NCBI GenBank assembly: GCA_044226485.1
Contig: JBGAGY010000001.1
Coordinates: forward strand, 558,001 to 622,000
Reading direction: 5' to 3'
From: UBA6663 sp044226485
GTDB lineage: Bacteria; Chloroflexota; Anaerolineae; Anaerolineales; UBA6663
DNA: 64,000 nt
A model generated the notes under the pieces. That model searched no databases. It saw nothing but the letters and a program-made list of their open reading frames with translations, and was not told the DNA's origin. Made by a program: the position numbers and the translations under genes. Positions 1 to 7,796 of the stretch are shown here, piece after piece (position 1 is the stretch's first letter; each line of letters opens with the position of its first letter).

Positions 1-274
1 TGCTGCTGGCCAGCCGCCAGGCCCCTAGCGGGTCGGACCGTGTGAGGGCGTCCGTAAAAGTCGGGACGAAGGCTGACGCCAATGCTCCGCCAGCCGCCAG
101 AGCGAAAAGAAGATCCGGCAGGGTCTGGGCGGCGTAAAACGCGTCGATTTCAAGGCCGGTTCCGAAGCGATTGGCGATCAGGACCTGCCGGACGAGGCCG
201 GTCAGGTTGCTCAGCACGAAGGCGGCCATGACCACGCCGGCATTGCGGGTCAATTGACGCTGGGTTGGGGTCAC
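1..274 (-). CDS. murJ: MurJ/MviN lipid II flippase, N-terminal part (cut by window start)
   Basis: Reading the minus strand from a GTG at 274 gives 91 codons running off the window edge. The peptide opens VTPTQRQLTRNAGVVM and contains LSNLTGLVRQVLIANRFGTG followed by DAFYAAQTLPDLLF and an ALASAFVPTF stretch, the characteristic first two membrane helices of the MurJ/MviN family. The family flips lipid II across the cytoplasmic membrane for peptidoglycan synthesis. A perfect TATAAT lies on the minus strand at 286-281, only 6 nt before the GTG, so the transcript probably begins at the start codon (leaderless). Identity is confident from the N-terminus alone; the rest lies outside the window. Confidence 0.9.
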   Translation of the reverse strand, partial: MTPTQRQLTRNAGVVMAAFVLSNLTGLVRQVLIANRFGTGLEIDAFYAAQTLPDLLFALAAGGALASAFVPTFTDALTRSDPLGAWRLASS

Positions 275-280
275 GGCTGG

Positions 281-286
281 ATTATA
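281..286 (-). promoter_or_regulatory. -10 hexamer of murJ, leaderless
   Basis: TATAAT on the minus strand, 6 nt before the GTG start codon of murJ. Initiation would fall on or beside the start codon. No convincing -35 hexamer was seen at 16-18 bp. Confidence 0.6.
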
Positions 287-322
287 CGGGGAGCGCCTGA
301 AGACGCCGGGTCTGTTAATGGC

Positions 323-382
323 GAGAGCCCGGGACGCCGACCCAGGCTCTCTCAAGGAGGAGAAGAAGAGTTATGCCCTTCT
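323..382. repeat. Duplicated two-hairpin element, copy 1
   Basis: Arms at 323-333 and 341-351 pair with one mismatch around a 7-nt loop. They are followed by a purine-rich GGAGGAGAAGAAGAG tract that can pair with a downstream CTTCT at 378-382. A nearly identical unit lies at 529-597. Function is unknown. It sits in the gene-free region upstream of murJ (minus) and of the ABC exporter (plus). Confidence 0.6.
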
Positions 383-528
383 GGTGAGTACAATATCCGA
401 TTCCGAAATCCCAGGCATGTCTGCCGTTCTACGCGAACCCTACGCTTGCCCTACGCTCGCATAAACTTTTGCTAAATTCCAAACAATGCGCACAAGTGAG
501 CACCCTGGCTGCCGACGTCCCGCTTAAA

Positions 529-597
529 TGACCAGAGCCCGGGACGCCGACCCGGGCTCTGGTCACTTAGGAGGAGAAGAAGAGTTTGCCCTTCTTG
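529..597. repeat. Duplicated two-hairpin element, copy 2
   Basis: The arms 529-543 and 551-565 form a perfect 15-bp stem with a 7-nt loop (ACGCCGA). The same GGAGGAGAAGAAGAG tract and CTTCTT complement as in copy 1 follow. The stem is perfect here and has one mismatch in copy 1, and the flanking arm bases differ in a compensated way (GAGAGCC/GGCTCTC against CCAGAGCC/GGCTCTGG). This suggests the fold, not only the letters, is kept. Confidence 0.6.
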
Positions 598-856
598 CAC
601 AGTAGAATACGGCAGAAGTCGAGCCCCTGCCCAACGCGCCGCCCACGCCTTCGGCACGTCCAGCCAACGCCTTCCAAACGGCTGGCCGCCTCCAGCCGCT
701 CTACGACCTCAGTCTCCAATATTATGTAATCAACTTTGTCAAGTCAGGAGCGATCATCTGTGCGTCTATCCCAGTCTTCGCTCGGCAGCGGGACATCGGC
801 TGGCCCGCACCACCAGGATCCGGCAGTGCCTGGCAGCTCTCGCCTGTCCCGGTGGC
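598..856. other. Gene-free stretch, nothing recognised
   Basis: About 260 bp between the second hairpin element and the leader promoter. The short ORFs here have no ribosome binding site or family resemblance. There is an AT-richer patch near 718-742. No RNA gene was recognised. Confidence 0.4.
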
Positions 857-885
857 TTGACTTGGCTGAGCGCCATGTGTTAAGG
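857..885 (+). promoter_or_regulatory. Candidate promoter of the ABC exporter leader
   Basis: TTGACT at 857-862, a 17-bp spacer, then TTAAGG at 880-885. The -35 is good and the -10 is weak. It would start a leader RNA of about 215 nt that contains a small ORF and a terminator before the exporter genes. Confidence 0.35.
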
Positions 886-939
886 TGACGGTCTGCACGT
901 CTTACCCACGTGACACCGTTGAAAGGAGCGCAACCGAGC

Positions 940-1032
940 ATGTCCCTGTCCAGTTACGCACTCGCGTTCGTCTCACAGTCCGGGCTCGCCGGACACCGTT
1001 GGCTTCGTTGCGCCCCACCTCGTCGTTCCTGA
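940..1032 (+). CDS. Putative 30-residue leader peptide of the ABC exporter operon
   Basis: ATG at 940 is preceded by AAAGGAG ending 11 nt upstream, one of the better Shine-Dalgarno sites in the window. The peptide reads MSLSSYALAFVSQSGLAGHR and then WLRCAPPRRS before a TGA. Its stop is 21 nt ahead of the left arm of an intrinsic terminator, which itself lies just before an ABC exporter. This is the classic order for translation-coupled attenuation. The RWLR segment and the C-terminal PPRR could stall ribosomes: proline pairs and R-x-R motifs are known stallers in drug-inducible leaders. That it is translated and regulatory is inference. Confidence 0.45.
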   Translation: MSLSSYALAFVSQSGLAGHRWLRCAPPRRS

Positions 1033-1053
1033 CGTCTTCATTCGACACTCCAG

Positions 1054-1085
1054 GACCGTGGGCAGGCGCTCACGGTCTTTTTTTT
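1054..1085 (+). terminator. Intrinsic terminator in the leader of the ABC exporter (attenuator)
   Basis: GACCGTG at 1054-1060 pairs with CACGGTC at 1071-1077 and is followed by eight T. It stands 22 nt before the ATG of the first exporter gene, in the same direction, so read-through must be controlled. ACGGTC at 888-893, near the predicted 5' end of the leader, can compete for the left arm and might act as an antiterminator. Confidence 0.75.
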
Positions 1086-1107
1086 CGCCTTGCGATAGGA
1101 ATACGCC

Positions 1108-2118
1108 ATGTCTGACAACCTTGCGATCGCCGTCGAGCACGTGGGCCGCATTTACAAGATTCGGGGCGCCAAGCGCGGCGAGCCGACCGAGCGCGTCGCG
1201 CTCAAGGACATCGACCTCGAAGTGCCGCGCGGCGAGTTCTTCGGCTTGCTCGGCCCGAACGGCGCTGGTAAATCGACGCTGATCAAGATCCTGACTACGT
1301 TGCTGGCTCCGACCACGGGCCGTGCGCTGGTGGCCGGCTTCGACGTGATCAAACAGGCCCACGAAGTCCGACCGCGCATCAACATGGTCAGCGGCGGCGA
1401 GTCCTCGGGCTACGGCCTGCTGACCGTGCGCGAGAACCTGTGGATGTTCGCCCAGTTCTACGGGCTCGACACGCGCACGGCTCACGCGCGCATCGACGAG
1501 ATGCTGGGCATCGTCGGGCTGTCGGATCGCGCCAACACCAAGATCTCGGACCTGTCGACGGGACTGCGCCAGAAGATGAACATCGTCCGCGGATTCATCA
1601 CCGATCCCGAGGTCGTGTTTCTCGACGAGCCGACCCTGGGCCTCGACGTCGGCGCCAGCCGCGACATCCGCACATTCGTGCGCGCCTGGATGGCCGGCCG
1701 ATCTGATCGCACGCTGCTCATCACCACGCATTACATGGCCGAGGCTGACGAGCTCTGCGACCGCATCGCGATCATCAACGCCGGCAAGGTGATGGCCTGC
1801 GACACGCCGAGCGCGCTCAAGCGCAACCTACAGACCGAGGCCGTCTACGAACTGGAGGTGACCCCGCTCAAGCCGGGCAGCGACGGCGCGCTCCAGTCTT
1901 TGCCCGGCGTGCGCAACCTGACGCACACGCCGCTCGACGGCAAAGCCTCGCTGCAGGTCATCCTCAGCGGCGACGACGCGCTCGGCGGTCTGATCACGGG
2001 CGTCGGCGCGCACGGCGGCAGCCTGCTCAACCTCCAGAAGCGCGAGCCGACCCTCGAAGACGTCTTCGTCGACGTGGTCGGCCTGAGCATGAGTGAGGCG
2101 GAGAAGAGCGCGGGATGA
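1108..2118 (+). CDS. ABC-2 exporter ATP-binding protein (DrrA-like)
   Basis: A 336-residue ATPase of the drug/polymer exporter type. Walker A GPNGAGKST is at about 49-57, the signature LSTGL at 149-153, Walker B VVFLDEPTLGLD at 169-180 and the switch histidine in TTHYM near 208. About 110 extra C-terminal residues after the nucleotide-binding domain resemble the tail of DrrA/CcmA-type subunits. Two membrane proteins encoded directly downstream (2220, 3088) complete a heteromeric exporter of one ATPase and two permeases. Substrate is unknown; this family moves antibiotics, lipids or polysaccharides. The preceding leader peptide and terminator hint at inducible expression. The start is the ATG at 1108 with GATAGGA upstream. 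Confidence 0.88.
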   Translation: MSDNLAIAVEHVGRIYKIRGAKRGEPTERVALKDIDLEVPRGEFFGLLGPNGAGKSTLIKILTTLLAPTTGRALVAGFDVIKQAHEVRPRINMVSGGESSGYGLLTVRENLWMFAQFYGLDTRTAHARIDEMLGIVGLSDRANTKISDLSTGLRQKMNIVRGFITDPEVVFLDEPTLGLDVGASRDIRTFVRAWMAGRSDRTLLITTHYMAEADELCDRIAIINAGKVMACDTPSALKRNLQTEAVYELEVTPLKPGSDGALQSLPGVRNLTHTPLDGKASLQVILSGDDALGGLITGVGAHGGSLLNLQKREPTLEDVFVDVVGLSMSEAEKSAG

Positions 2119-2120
2119 AC

Positions 2121-2201
2121 TGACCGCGAACCGCAGATGACGGACCGCACTATCGGCTCCCGCCAAAACGTCGGCGGCCTGCCGTCAGCGGTCCGCGGTC
2201 A
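2121..2201. repeat. Imperfect inverted repeat between exporter genes
   Basis: 2121-2143 and 2182-2201 are inverted copies built from TGACCGCGAACCGCAGA-like words. It belongs to the same low-complexity hairpin class seen at many gene junctions here. It lies inside the operon, so it may modulate or stabilise mRNA rather than end transcription. Confidence 0.5.
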
Positions 2202-2219
2202 ATCGATAAGGCACATGCC

Positions 2220-3086
2220 ATGACGACAACCAGCATCGAAATCACCACCCTCAATCGTCCGGCCCGGCTCGACCGTGGCTGGCGGTTGTTCGTGCGCAGC
2301 ATCCTGGCGCGCGCATATCCGCGCGTCATCGGCCAGACACGTGAGAAGCTCTGGATCTTCCTGGAGACTTTTCTGCCGTTCCTGGCGACGGTCGGGTACG
2401 TCTTCGTCTATCGCGCGATCAAGGCACCAGAAGACTATGTGGGCTTCGTCGTCATCGGCGGCGCGATGACGGCCTTCTGGCTCAACGTCATCTGGATGAT
2501 GGCGTCGCAGCTGTACTGGGAGAAGTCGAGCGGGAACCTGCCGCTGTACATCATCGCGCCGAACCCGTTGATGTCGATCCTGTTGGGGATGGCGTTCGGT
2601 GGTTTGCTGGCGACGGTGCTGCGCGCTGGCGCCATCATCCTGCTCGGCACCCTGCTCTTCAACATCCACTACCAGGTGACGGACTTCCTGGCCCTGTTTG
2701 CGGTGTTCACGCTGACGATGGCCGCGCTCTATGGCCTGGGCATGATGCTGGCCTCGGTCTTTCTGCTGTTCGGCCGTGAGGCCTGGCAGATCGCCGATGC
2801 GCTGCGCGAGCCCATCTATTTCGTGTCGGGCTTCTACTTCCCCGTGCGCGCGCTGGGCTTCCCGGTGGCGCTGGCCGCTTCAGTGCTGCCGATGACGCTC
2901 GGGCTCGACGCCATGCGCCAGCTCAGCTTCGGCAACGGCCCAGCGTTGGGCTTCCTGACGCTCGGGGTCGAGATCGCGATCCTGGCCGGGTTGACCCTGC
3001 TCTTCGGCATCGGGGCCAAGGTGGCGCTCGAGGTCGTCGAGCGGAAGGCGATCCAAGAAGGCACGCTGACGGATCGGAACCGCTGA
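2220..3086 (+). CDS. ABC-2 type exporter permease, first subunit
   Basis: A 288-residue membrane protein with about six hydrophobic segments, including WIFLETFLPFLATVGYVFVY near the N-terminus and a long hydrophobic stretch around 125-185. The DALREPIYFVSGFYFPV segment is typical of ABC-2 permeases before the last helices. It follows the ATPase gene and is 1 nt from the next permease gene (TGA C ATG), so the three are co-expressed. The start is the ATG at 2220 with AAGG a few bases upstream. It probably forms the pore with the 3088 product. Confidence 0.8.
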   Translation: MTTTSIEITTLNRPARLDRGWRLFVRSILARAYPRVIGQTREKLWIFLETFLPFLATVGYVFVYRAIKAPEDYVGFVVIGGAMTAFWLNVIWMMASQLYWEKSSGNLPLYIIAPNPLMSILLGMAFGGLLATVLRAGAIILLGTLLFNIHYQVTDFLALFAVFTLTMAALYGLGMMLASVFLLFGREAWQIADALREPIYFVSGFYFPVRALGFPVALAASVLPMTLGLDAMRQLSFGNGPALGFLTLGVEIAILAGLTLLFGIGAKVALEVVERKAIQEGTLTDRNR

Positions 3087-3087
3087 C

Positions 3088-3942
3088 ATGCTCAAAACAC
3101 TGAAAGCCACGTTGTGGCCGGCCGCCTGGCTCGGCTGGCAAATCGAATCGAACTGGACGGATCCTTTCTCGTTCATCGCGTTCTCGGTCGCCAAACCGAT
3201 CACGGGCGTGCTGATCCTGGTGTTCATGTATTACGCAGTGGCCGGTGTCGGCACCGACGACCCGATCTACGCGTACATCTTCCTGGGCAACACGTTCTAC
3301 ATCTACGTCGGGGCCGTGATGGCAGGCGCGTCGTACTCGATCCTGGACGATCGCGAACGCTACCGGACATTGAAGTACATCTACATCGCGCCGATCAGCC
3401 TGCCGCTGTATCAGGTCGGTCGGGCTGTGGCTCGTTTCATCATCGGCACGCTGGCGGTCGTGATCACGATCGCGGTCGGCGCGTTGTTCTTCAAGCTGCC
3501 GCTCTCGGCCGTTCAAGTCGACTGGGGCCTGTTCGCGCTGACGATGGCGCTCGGGCTTGTGTCGCTCCTGGCGCTTGGCGTGGCGATCGGCACCTGGACG
3601 ATCTCGATCCGCTCGGAGCCGTGGTTCGTCGGTGAGGGCTTCGCCGCGGCGTTCTACCTGTTCAGCGGCGCGATCTACCCGATCAGCCTGTTACCGGCCT
3701 GGCTGCAGCCGATCGGCTTCGCCCTGCCGATCACGTACTGGCTCGAGCTGGTGCGCCGATCGCTGCTCGGCAAGGCCGCCGCCGATGCCTATCCGACCTT
3801 CGCGGCCTGGAGCAACGGCGATCTGCTCCTGGTGTTGGCCGGCATCACAGTCGTCTTGATCGGCGTCGCTGCCGTGACGTTCAATTACTTCGACCACCTC
3901 GCCCGCGAGCGCGGGCTGATCGATGTGACGTCGAACTTCTAG
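3088..3942 (+). CDS. ABC-2 type exporter permease, second subunit
   Basis: A 284-residue membrane protein of the ABC-2 class, distantly similar in layout to the preceding subunit. It has an N-terminal cytosolic stretch, a helix around VLILVFMYYAVAG, then LFSGAIYPISLLPAWLQPIG and a C-terminal helix LLLVLAGITVVLIGVAAV. The start ATG is 1 nt after the previous stop, indicating translational coupling. With 1108 and 2220 it makes a complete exporter. Substrate cannot be told from sequence. Confidence 0.8.
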   Translation: MLKTLKATLWPAAWLGWQIESNWTDPFSFIAFSVAKPITGVLILVFMYYAVAGVGTDDPIYAYIFLGNTFYIYVGAVMAGASYSILDDRERYRTLKYIYIAPISLPLYQVGRAVARFIIGTLAVVITIAVGALFFKLPLSAVQVDWGLFALTMALGLVSLLALGVAIGTWTISIRSEPWFVGEGFAAAFYLFSGAIYPISLLPAWLQPIGFALPITYWLELVRRSLLGKAAADAYPTFAAWSNGDLLLVLAGITVVLIGVAAVTFNYFDHLARERGLIDVTSNF

Positions 3943-4026
3943 CTGAAGAATGACGAACGACGAAAGTCGTCGCAAGCATCAATTTCCACGGCACACGCCG
4001 CCGCGGGTCTTGAGGGGAAGAGACAA

Positions 4027-4503
4027 ATGACCGCTGTTGTTCCTGCAGCCATGCTGTCGAGCACCTATCTGGCGTTGTTTGATGAAACCTTTACTGAGGT
4101 GCAGGGCATCTATCTCGACCGCGGAACGTCGTTGAGCGAAACGCTGACGGCCATCACGGCTGAACAGGCGTCGACGCCGCTGGGACGAGAGGGATCGACC
4201 ATCGCGGCGCATGTGGCGCACACGATCTTCTATCTCGAAGTCAGCGAACTCTACTTTCAGGGCCGCCCGCCCGAGAAGGTCGACTGGGATGAGATCTGGC
4301 GCACGGTCCACGTCGTCGACGCTGAGGCCTGGAACGATCTGGGCGCTCGGCTGCGTGGCGTGGCCGAACGAGTCCGCGGTGAGCTTGTTGCGTTCGACGA
4401 TTGGGAGTCCCCCGAACGCTTTGTGGATGCGATCTCCATGATCGTCCATTCCGCCCATCATCTCGGCGAAGTTCGCCAGGCTTTATGCTGGATTCGGTCC
4501 TAA
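4027..4503 (+). CDS. DinB-like four-helix protein
   Basis: A 158-residue protein with the pattern of the DinB/YfiT metal-binding superfamily: a histidine in the second helix region (AAHVAHTIFYLE), and a C-terminal SAHHLGEVRQAL motif supplying further histidines. Members bind a divalent metal. Several are thiol-dependent transferases, but many have no known reaction. GAGGGGAAGAGACAA before the ATG is a good ribosome binding site. It stands alone downstream of the exporter, separated by a short hairpin-rich spacer. Confidence 0.6.
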   Translation: MTAVVPAAMLSSTYLALFDETFTEVQGIYLDRGTSLSETLTAITAEQASTPLGREGSTIAAHVAHTIFYLEVSELYFQGRPPEKVDWDEIWRTVHVVDAEAWNDLGARLRGVAERVRGELVAFDDWESPERFVDAISMIVHSAHHLGEVRQALCWIRS

Positions 4504-4610
4504 CCTTCAAAGTCAGGGGTTGTATCCGGGAATCACCGCCGTGTTGCTCGTCTCTTTCATGAGTGTGTGAATAGAACGGCAAGTTTTCATAGAATCTTGA
4601 GGACTCGTGC

Positions 4611-4639
4611 TTGGAGTCGGGCACTGGAACGGTTACAAT
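4611..4639 (+). promoter_or_regulatory. Promoter of 4648 gene, leaderless
   Basis: TTGGAG at 4611-4616, a 17-bp spacer and TACAAT at 4634-4639, ending 8 nt before the ATG at 4648. This is the best complete -35/-10 pair for a leaderless start in the window. Confidence 0.6.
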
Positions 4640-4647
4640 CATCCTGT

Positions 4648-5271
4648 ATGTGGGCGAATGCGATCCCTATGGCCCTGGTTTGGGACAAGATCGAGCAGGA
4701 TGTTGACGAGCTCTTTCGAGGGCTGGCCCGCGCCAACGAGCAGCGAGTGCGGCAATTCGAGGCCGCTCAGCGACGCTTCAAGCAAGATCTGAACCTGGCC
4801 GCCTGGATGCCGACGGTGCGAGTGCCGGCTGTGTTCATCAACGGCGACGCCGCTCAGGTCTATCGTCTCCAATTGACACAGGCGATGGCGCAGGCCCAGC
4901 ATTGCCTGGCGGGCTTCGATGCGCGGATTCGCGCGATGGCTCCAGCCGGGCCGCGGTTCGGTGCGCCGACGATGATCGCCTGCAATGAGACGGCGCTCAT
5001 CACCCTGTACGTTGCGCAGTGCTACGCCAACCTCGAGACGTGTCGGCTGGCGCTGTGCAGCTCGACGAACAACCGTCCGGTGCCCAAGGCCTGGCAGCAG
5101 TGGGCCGCCATCGCGGCCATCATCGAGCTCGTCACGGCGGTTGTCGCCCTGACGGCCCGTATCATCCCGGGCCTTCCCACAGCGTTCACGGCCCCAGTCA
5201 TCGCCTGCGCCTCGCGCTGGCACATCGCCGGCGACTCACGCGCGTCGGTCCGCGCCCCCTTGCTCTGCTAG
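4648..5271 (+). CDS. Hypothetical protein with a possible C-terminal membrane segment
   Basis: I do not recognise the family. The reading frame extends upstream to 4567, but a -10 TACAAT at 4634-4639 sits inside that extension, so the ATG at 4648 is preferred (207 residues). The N-terminal third is charged and helical (WDKIEQDVDELFRGLARANE). The centre contains a cysteine-bearing alpha-helical stretch (YVAQCYANLETCRLALC). A hydrophobic segment IAAIIELVTAVVALTARIIPG is near 155-175. The last 30 residues have less biased composition and may be poorly conserved. Confidence 0.5.
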   Translation: MWANAIPMALVWDKIEQDVDELFRGLARANEQRVRQFEAAQRRFKQDLNLAAWMPTVRVPAVFINGDAAQVYRLQLTQAMAQAQHCLAGFDARIRAMAPAGPRFGAPTMIACNETALITLYVAQCYANLETCRLALCSSTNNRPVPKAWQQWAAIAAIIELVTAVVALTARIIPGLPTAFTAPVIACASRWHIAGDSRASVRAPLLC

Positions 5272-5374
5272 TTCCGCTTTCCATCTCACGTCGTCGATAT
5301 AGAGATCGCGCCGCGGTGCGGCGCAGACGGCGAGCCCGGCCCCGAAGCCGACTCGCAGATGGAAAGGAACGATC

Positions 5375-6466
5375 ATGGCTGAGTTATCGAACAAACCTAG
5401 CCGCGCGTGGGTCAAGCTCACAGCGCCGTATCAGAGCCCGGATGTCCGTCGCAGCCTCGGCCAATTGGCCGACTCCTTCGTGCCGTATGTGGCCCTCTGG
5501 GCCGCCATGGCCTGGACCTTCACAATAGGCTGGTGGCCTTTGACGCTCCTGCTGGCCATACCCGCGGCCGGCATGCTGGTGCGTCTGTTCATCGTCTTCC
5601 ACGACTGCACCCACAGTTCGTTCTTCAAGGACCAGAAGTGGAACGACAGGATCGGCATGGTGCTGGGCGTGTTCACCTTCACGCCCTACCACAGCTGGCG
5701 GCGCAGCCATGCGATCCACCATGCCACCTCGGGCGACCTCGATCGCCGCGGCATCGGGGACGTGGACACGCTGACCGTGCGCGAGTACATGAACCTGAGT
5801 TGGTTCGGCCGCCTGCGCTATCGGCTCTATCGGCACCCGCTCGTGCTGTTCGCGGTCGGCGCGCCGTTCCTCTTCATTGTCATCAACCGTTTCCCGCTCA
5901 AGTCGGATCCCGAGCGTGAACGCCGCGGCGTGCACCTGACCTCGCTCGCCATCTTGGTGATGGCGACGGTGCTCTCGGCGCTGCTCGGCTGGCAGACGTA
6001 TCTGGTGGTTCAGGGCTCGATCATGCTGATCGCTTCGATCCTGGGTGTGTGGATGTTCTATGTCCAGCACCAGTTTGAAGAAACCTATTGGAAGCCGCAC
6101 CCCGATTGGGATTACTTCCAGGCCGCGGTCGAGGGGAGCTCGTTCTACAAGCTGCCCAAGGTGCTGCAGTGGTTCACGGGCAACATCGGCTTCCACCACA
6201 TCCACCACCTCAGCCCGCGCGTGCCCAACTACGAGCTCGAGCGCTGCTTCCGCGAGAACGCGCTCTTCCAGAACTGCAAGACTCTGACGCTCGGCCAGAG
6301 TCTGCGCACGCTCAACTGGCGCCTGTGGGATGAGGATCTCCAGCGGATGGTCGGGTTCGCGCGCGTCGACGAACTCAACGGGCACAGCGAGGCGAAGCGC
6401 GCGCTGCCGCCGCGCGCTTACTCGCCGGCGCTGCTCTGCTGGGCGATGTCGCGGAGCTCGGCGTAA
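5375..6466 (+). CDS. Membrane fatty acid desaturase
   Basis: A 363-residue protein with the three histidine boxes of membrane desaturases: HDCTH at 76-80, HSWRRSHAIHH at 106-116, and HHIHH at 274-278. These ligate the di-iron centre that inserts double bonds into acyl chains. Four hydrophobic segments flank the boxes in the usual order. The layout is that of the Delta-12/omega-6-like bacterial group, but regiospecificity is not predictable. AAAGGA precedes the ATG. The last 49 bp overlap the 3' end of the opposite-strand gene (6418-7029), so the C-terminal LPPRAYSPALLCWAMSRSSA may be an extension without conserved function. Confidence 0.85.
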   Translation: MAELSNKPSRAWVKLTAPYQSPDVRRSLGQLADSFVPYVALWAAMAWTFTIGWWPLTLLLAIPAAGMLVRLFIVFHDCTHSSFFKDQKWNDRIGMVLGVFTFTPYHSWRRSHAIHHATSGDLDRRGIGDVDTLTVREYMNLSWFGRLRYRLYRHPLVLFAVGAPFLFIVINRFPLKSDPERERRGVHLTSLAILVMATVLSALLGWQTYLVVQGSIMLIASILGVWMFYVQHQFEETYWKPHPDWDYFQAAVEGSSFYKLPKVLQWFTGNIGFHHIHHLSPRVPNYELERCFRENALFQNCKTLTLGQSLRTLNWRLWDEDLQRMVGFARVDELNGHSEAKRALPPRAYSPALLCWAMSRSSA

Positions 6467-7029
6467 CCGCTCGCCCCAAGGACGAGTTTGAGTTCGTCGT
6501 CGAAGAGGTCGACGAGCTGGATCGGTGCGCCGAGCGCGGGCCGGTTGCAGCTGCCGCCCTCCTGCCAGATCTCGCTGCCCTCAGCCAACGACAGGACTTT
6601 GGCATCCCACACCAGCGGATGGAGCGCGCAATAATAGGGCTTGTAGCGCCACGGGTGCTCGCCGGTTTCGATGCTGGCTTTCTGCAAGGCGCAGAGCCGA
6701 TCGGGGCGCAGGAAGATGCAGGTCTGGCCGGCCGGGTGCGTCGGGTCATCGATGACGGCCGTGCCCGTGCACACTTCGCCCGCCGGGTGGTCATCGTCGG
6801 CCTCGCGGCTGCCGTCGAACCAGCGCGACGGATCGCGCCGATCTTCGGGCATGAACGGCTTGATGATCTCAGCATGCGCCAGCACATCGTCGGCCTCGCG
6901 GACTGTGATGTACACTCCCCCGCTACAGCAGGCCGATTGGCACTCGCCAAGATCGCAGCGACGGATCTCGCGGCGCTGCAACAGGTCGGCATCGATACGC
7001 AGTTGGTTGATGACCAGTTCTTTGTTCAT
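6418..7029 (-). CDS. Cysteine-cluster protein (YkgJ/DUF3109-like)
   Basis: 203 residues from the ATG at 7029. At least seven cysteines are spread in pairs: CDLGECQSACC near 25-35, then GEVCTG, TCIFL, LCAL, YYCALHP and SCNRP. This spacing suggests an Fe-S or zinc cluster and resembles the YkgJ/DUF3109 group. The reading frame runs on upstream to 7239, but that region is the start of the opposite HAD gene. The two start codons are only 11 bp apart, so the divergent promoters must lie within the neighbouring coding regions or be extremely compact. Biological role is unknown. Confidence 0.65.
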   Translation of the reverse strand: MNKELVINQLRIDADLLQRREIRRCDLGECQSACCSGGVYITVREADDVLAHAEIIKPFMPEDRRDPSRWFDGSREADDDHPAGEVCTGTAVIDDPTHPAGQTCIFLRPDRLCALQKASIETGEHPWRYKPYYCALHPLVWDAKVLSLAEGSEIWQEGGSCNRPALGAPIQLVDLFDDELKLVLGASGYAELRDIAQQSSAGE

Positions 7030-7040
7030 GAGAAGATGAG

Positions 7041-7796
7041 ATGCTACAAGGCGTGATTTTCGATCTGGGTTCGACCCTGATCTTTTCTGAAAGCGATCAT
7101 CACTGGGGCAGAGTCCTGCCACGGATGCGCCGCGACCTCTGGGATCATATCGTCGCGTCAGGCTATCGGCTGGACCCTCGGGCGTTTCTGAACAGATTCG
7201 ACGAGAACTTCCGGGCCTATGACGAACAGCGCCAGGCAAGTTTCGTGGAATATACCATAGCCTTCGTGCTCAACCGCACGCTGAGCGAGCTCGACGCGGC
7301 TCCCCTCGACGGCGAAGCACTGGCCGGCGCGATGCAGGCCTACTATGCCTACAGCGAGACGCTCTGGCAGATCACACCCGGGGCGCACGAAGCGCTCGCG
7401 AAGCTGCGCGCACTGGGTCTGCGCGTGGGCCTGCTGTCGAACGCCGGCGATGCCGCCAACATCGAGCGCCTGATCGACAAGTTCGAGCTCCGCCCTTACC
7501 TGGACCCGATCGTCATCTCGGCCAACACCGGCATTCGCAAGCCGAACCCGCGCGCCTTCGAGCGCGTGCTCGAGCACTGGGGCATCGGCCCCGAGTCAGT
7601 GGTGATGGTCGGCGACACGCTGGGCGCAGACATCCTCGGCGCGCAGTTGTTGAAGATGCGTCACATCTGGTTGACGGCCTACGCCGGCCACACCGCCAAC
7701 CTCGCACACCGCGATACGATTGTGCCGGATGCCTCAGCAGAGAATCTCGCCCAGGTCGTCGAGTTGATCGACCGCTGGGCCAACGAAAAGCCATGA
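7041..7796 (+). CDS. HAD-superfamily hydrolase
   Basis: 251 residues with a subclass I cap. Motif I reads FDLGSTL at about 7-13, motif II LLSNAG near 132-137, the conserved lysine in RKPNPRAF near 160, and motif IV VVMVGDTLGADI near 187. It is probably a small-molecule phosphatase. Motif I has glycine where the usual DxD has its second aspartate, the general acid/base in most members; DLGxTL variants occur in the family. It overlaps the next gene by 4 bp (ATGA), so the two are translationally coupled. Confidence 0.8.
   Translation: MLQGVIFDLGSTLIFSESDHHWGRVLPRMRRDLWDHIVASGYRLDPRAFLNRFDENFRAYDEQRQASFVEYTIAFVLNRTLSELDAAPLDGEALAGAMQAYYAYSETLWQITPGAHEALAKLRALGLRVGLLSNAGDAANIERLIDKFELRPYLDPIVISANTGIRKPNPRAFERVLEHWGIGPESVVMVGDTLGADILGAQLLKMRHIWLTAYAGHTANLAHRDTIVPDASAENLAQVVELIDRWANEKP

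Noticed and set aside
372..386. Tiny ORF MPFW after a GGAGGAG in hairpin copy 1
   Set aside because: The second copy lacks the ATG, so the ORF is not conserved. The purine tract is better explained as a stem arm.
723..742. TTGACA on the minus strand (742-737) as a promoter toward murJ
   Set aside because: The only AT-rich -10 candidates are 10-12 bp away, too close; murJ already has a TATAAT by its start.
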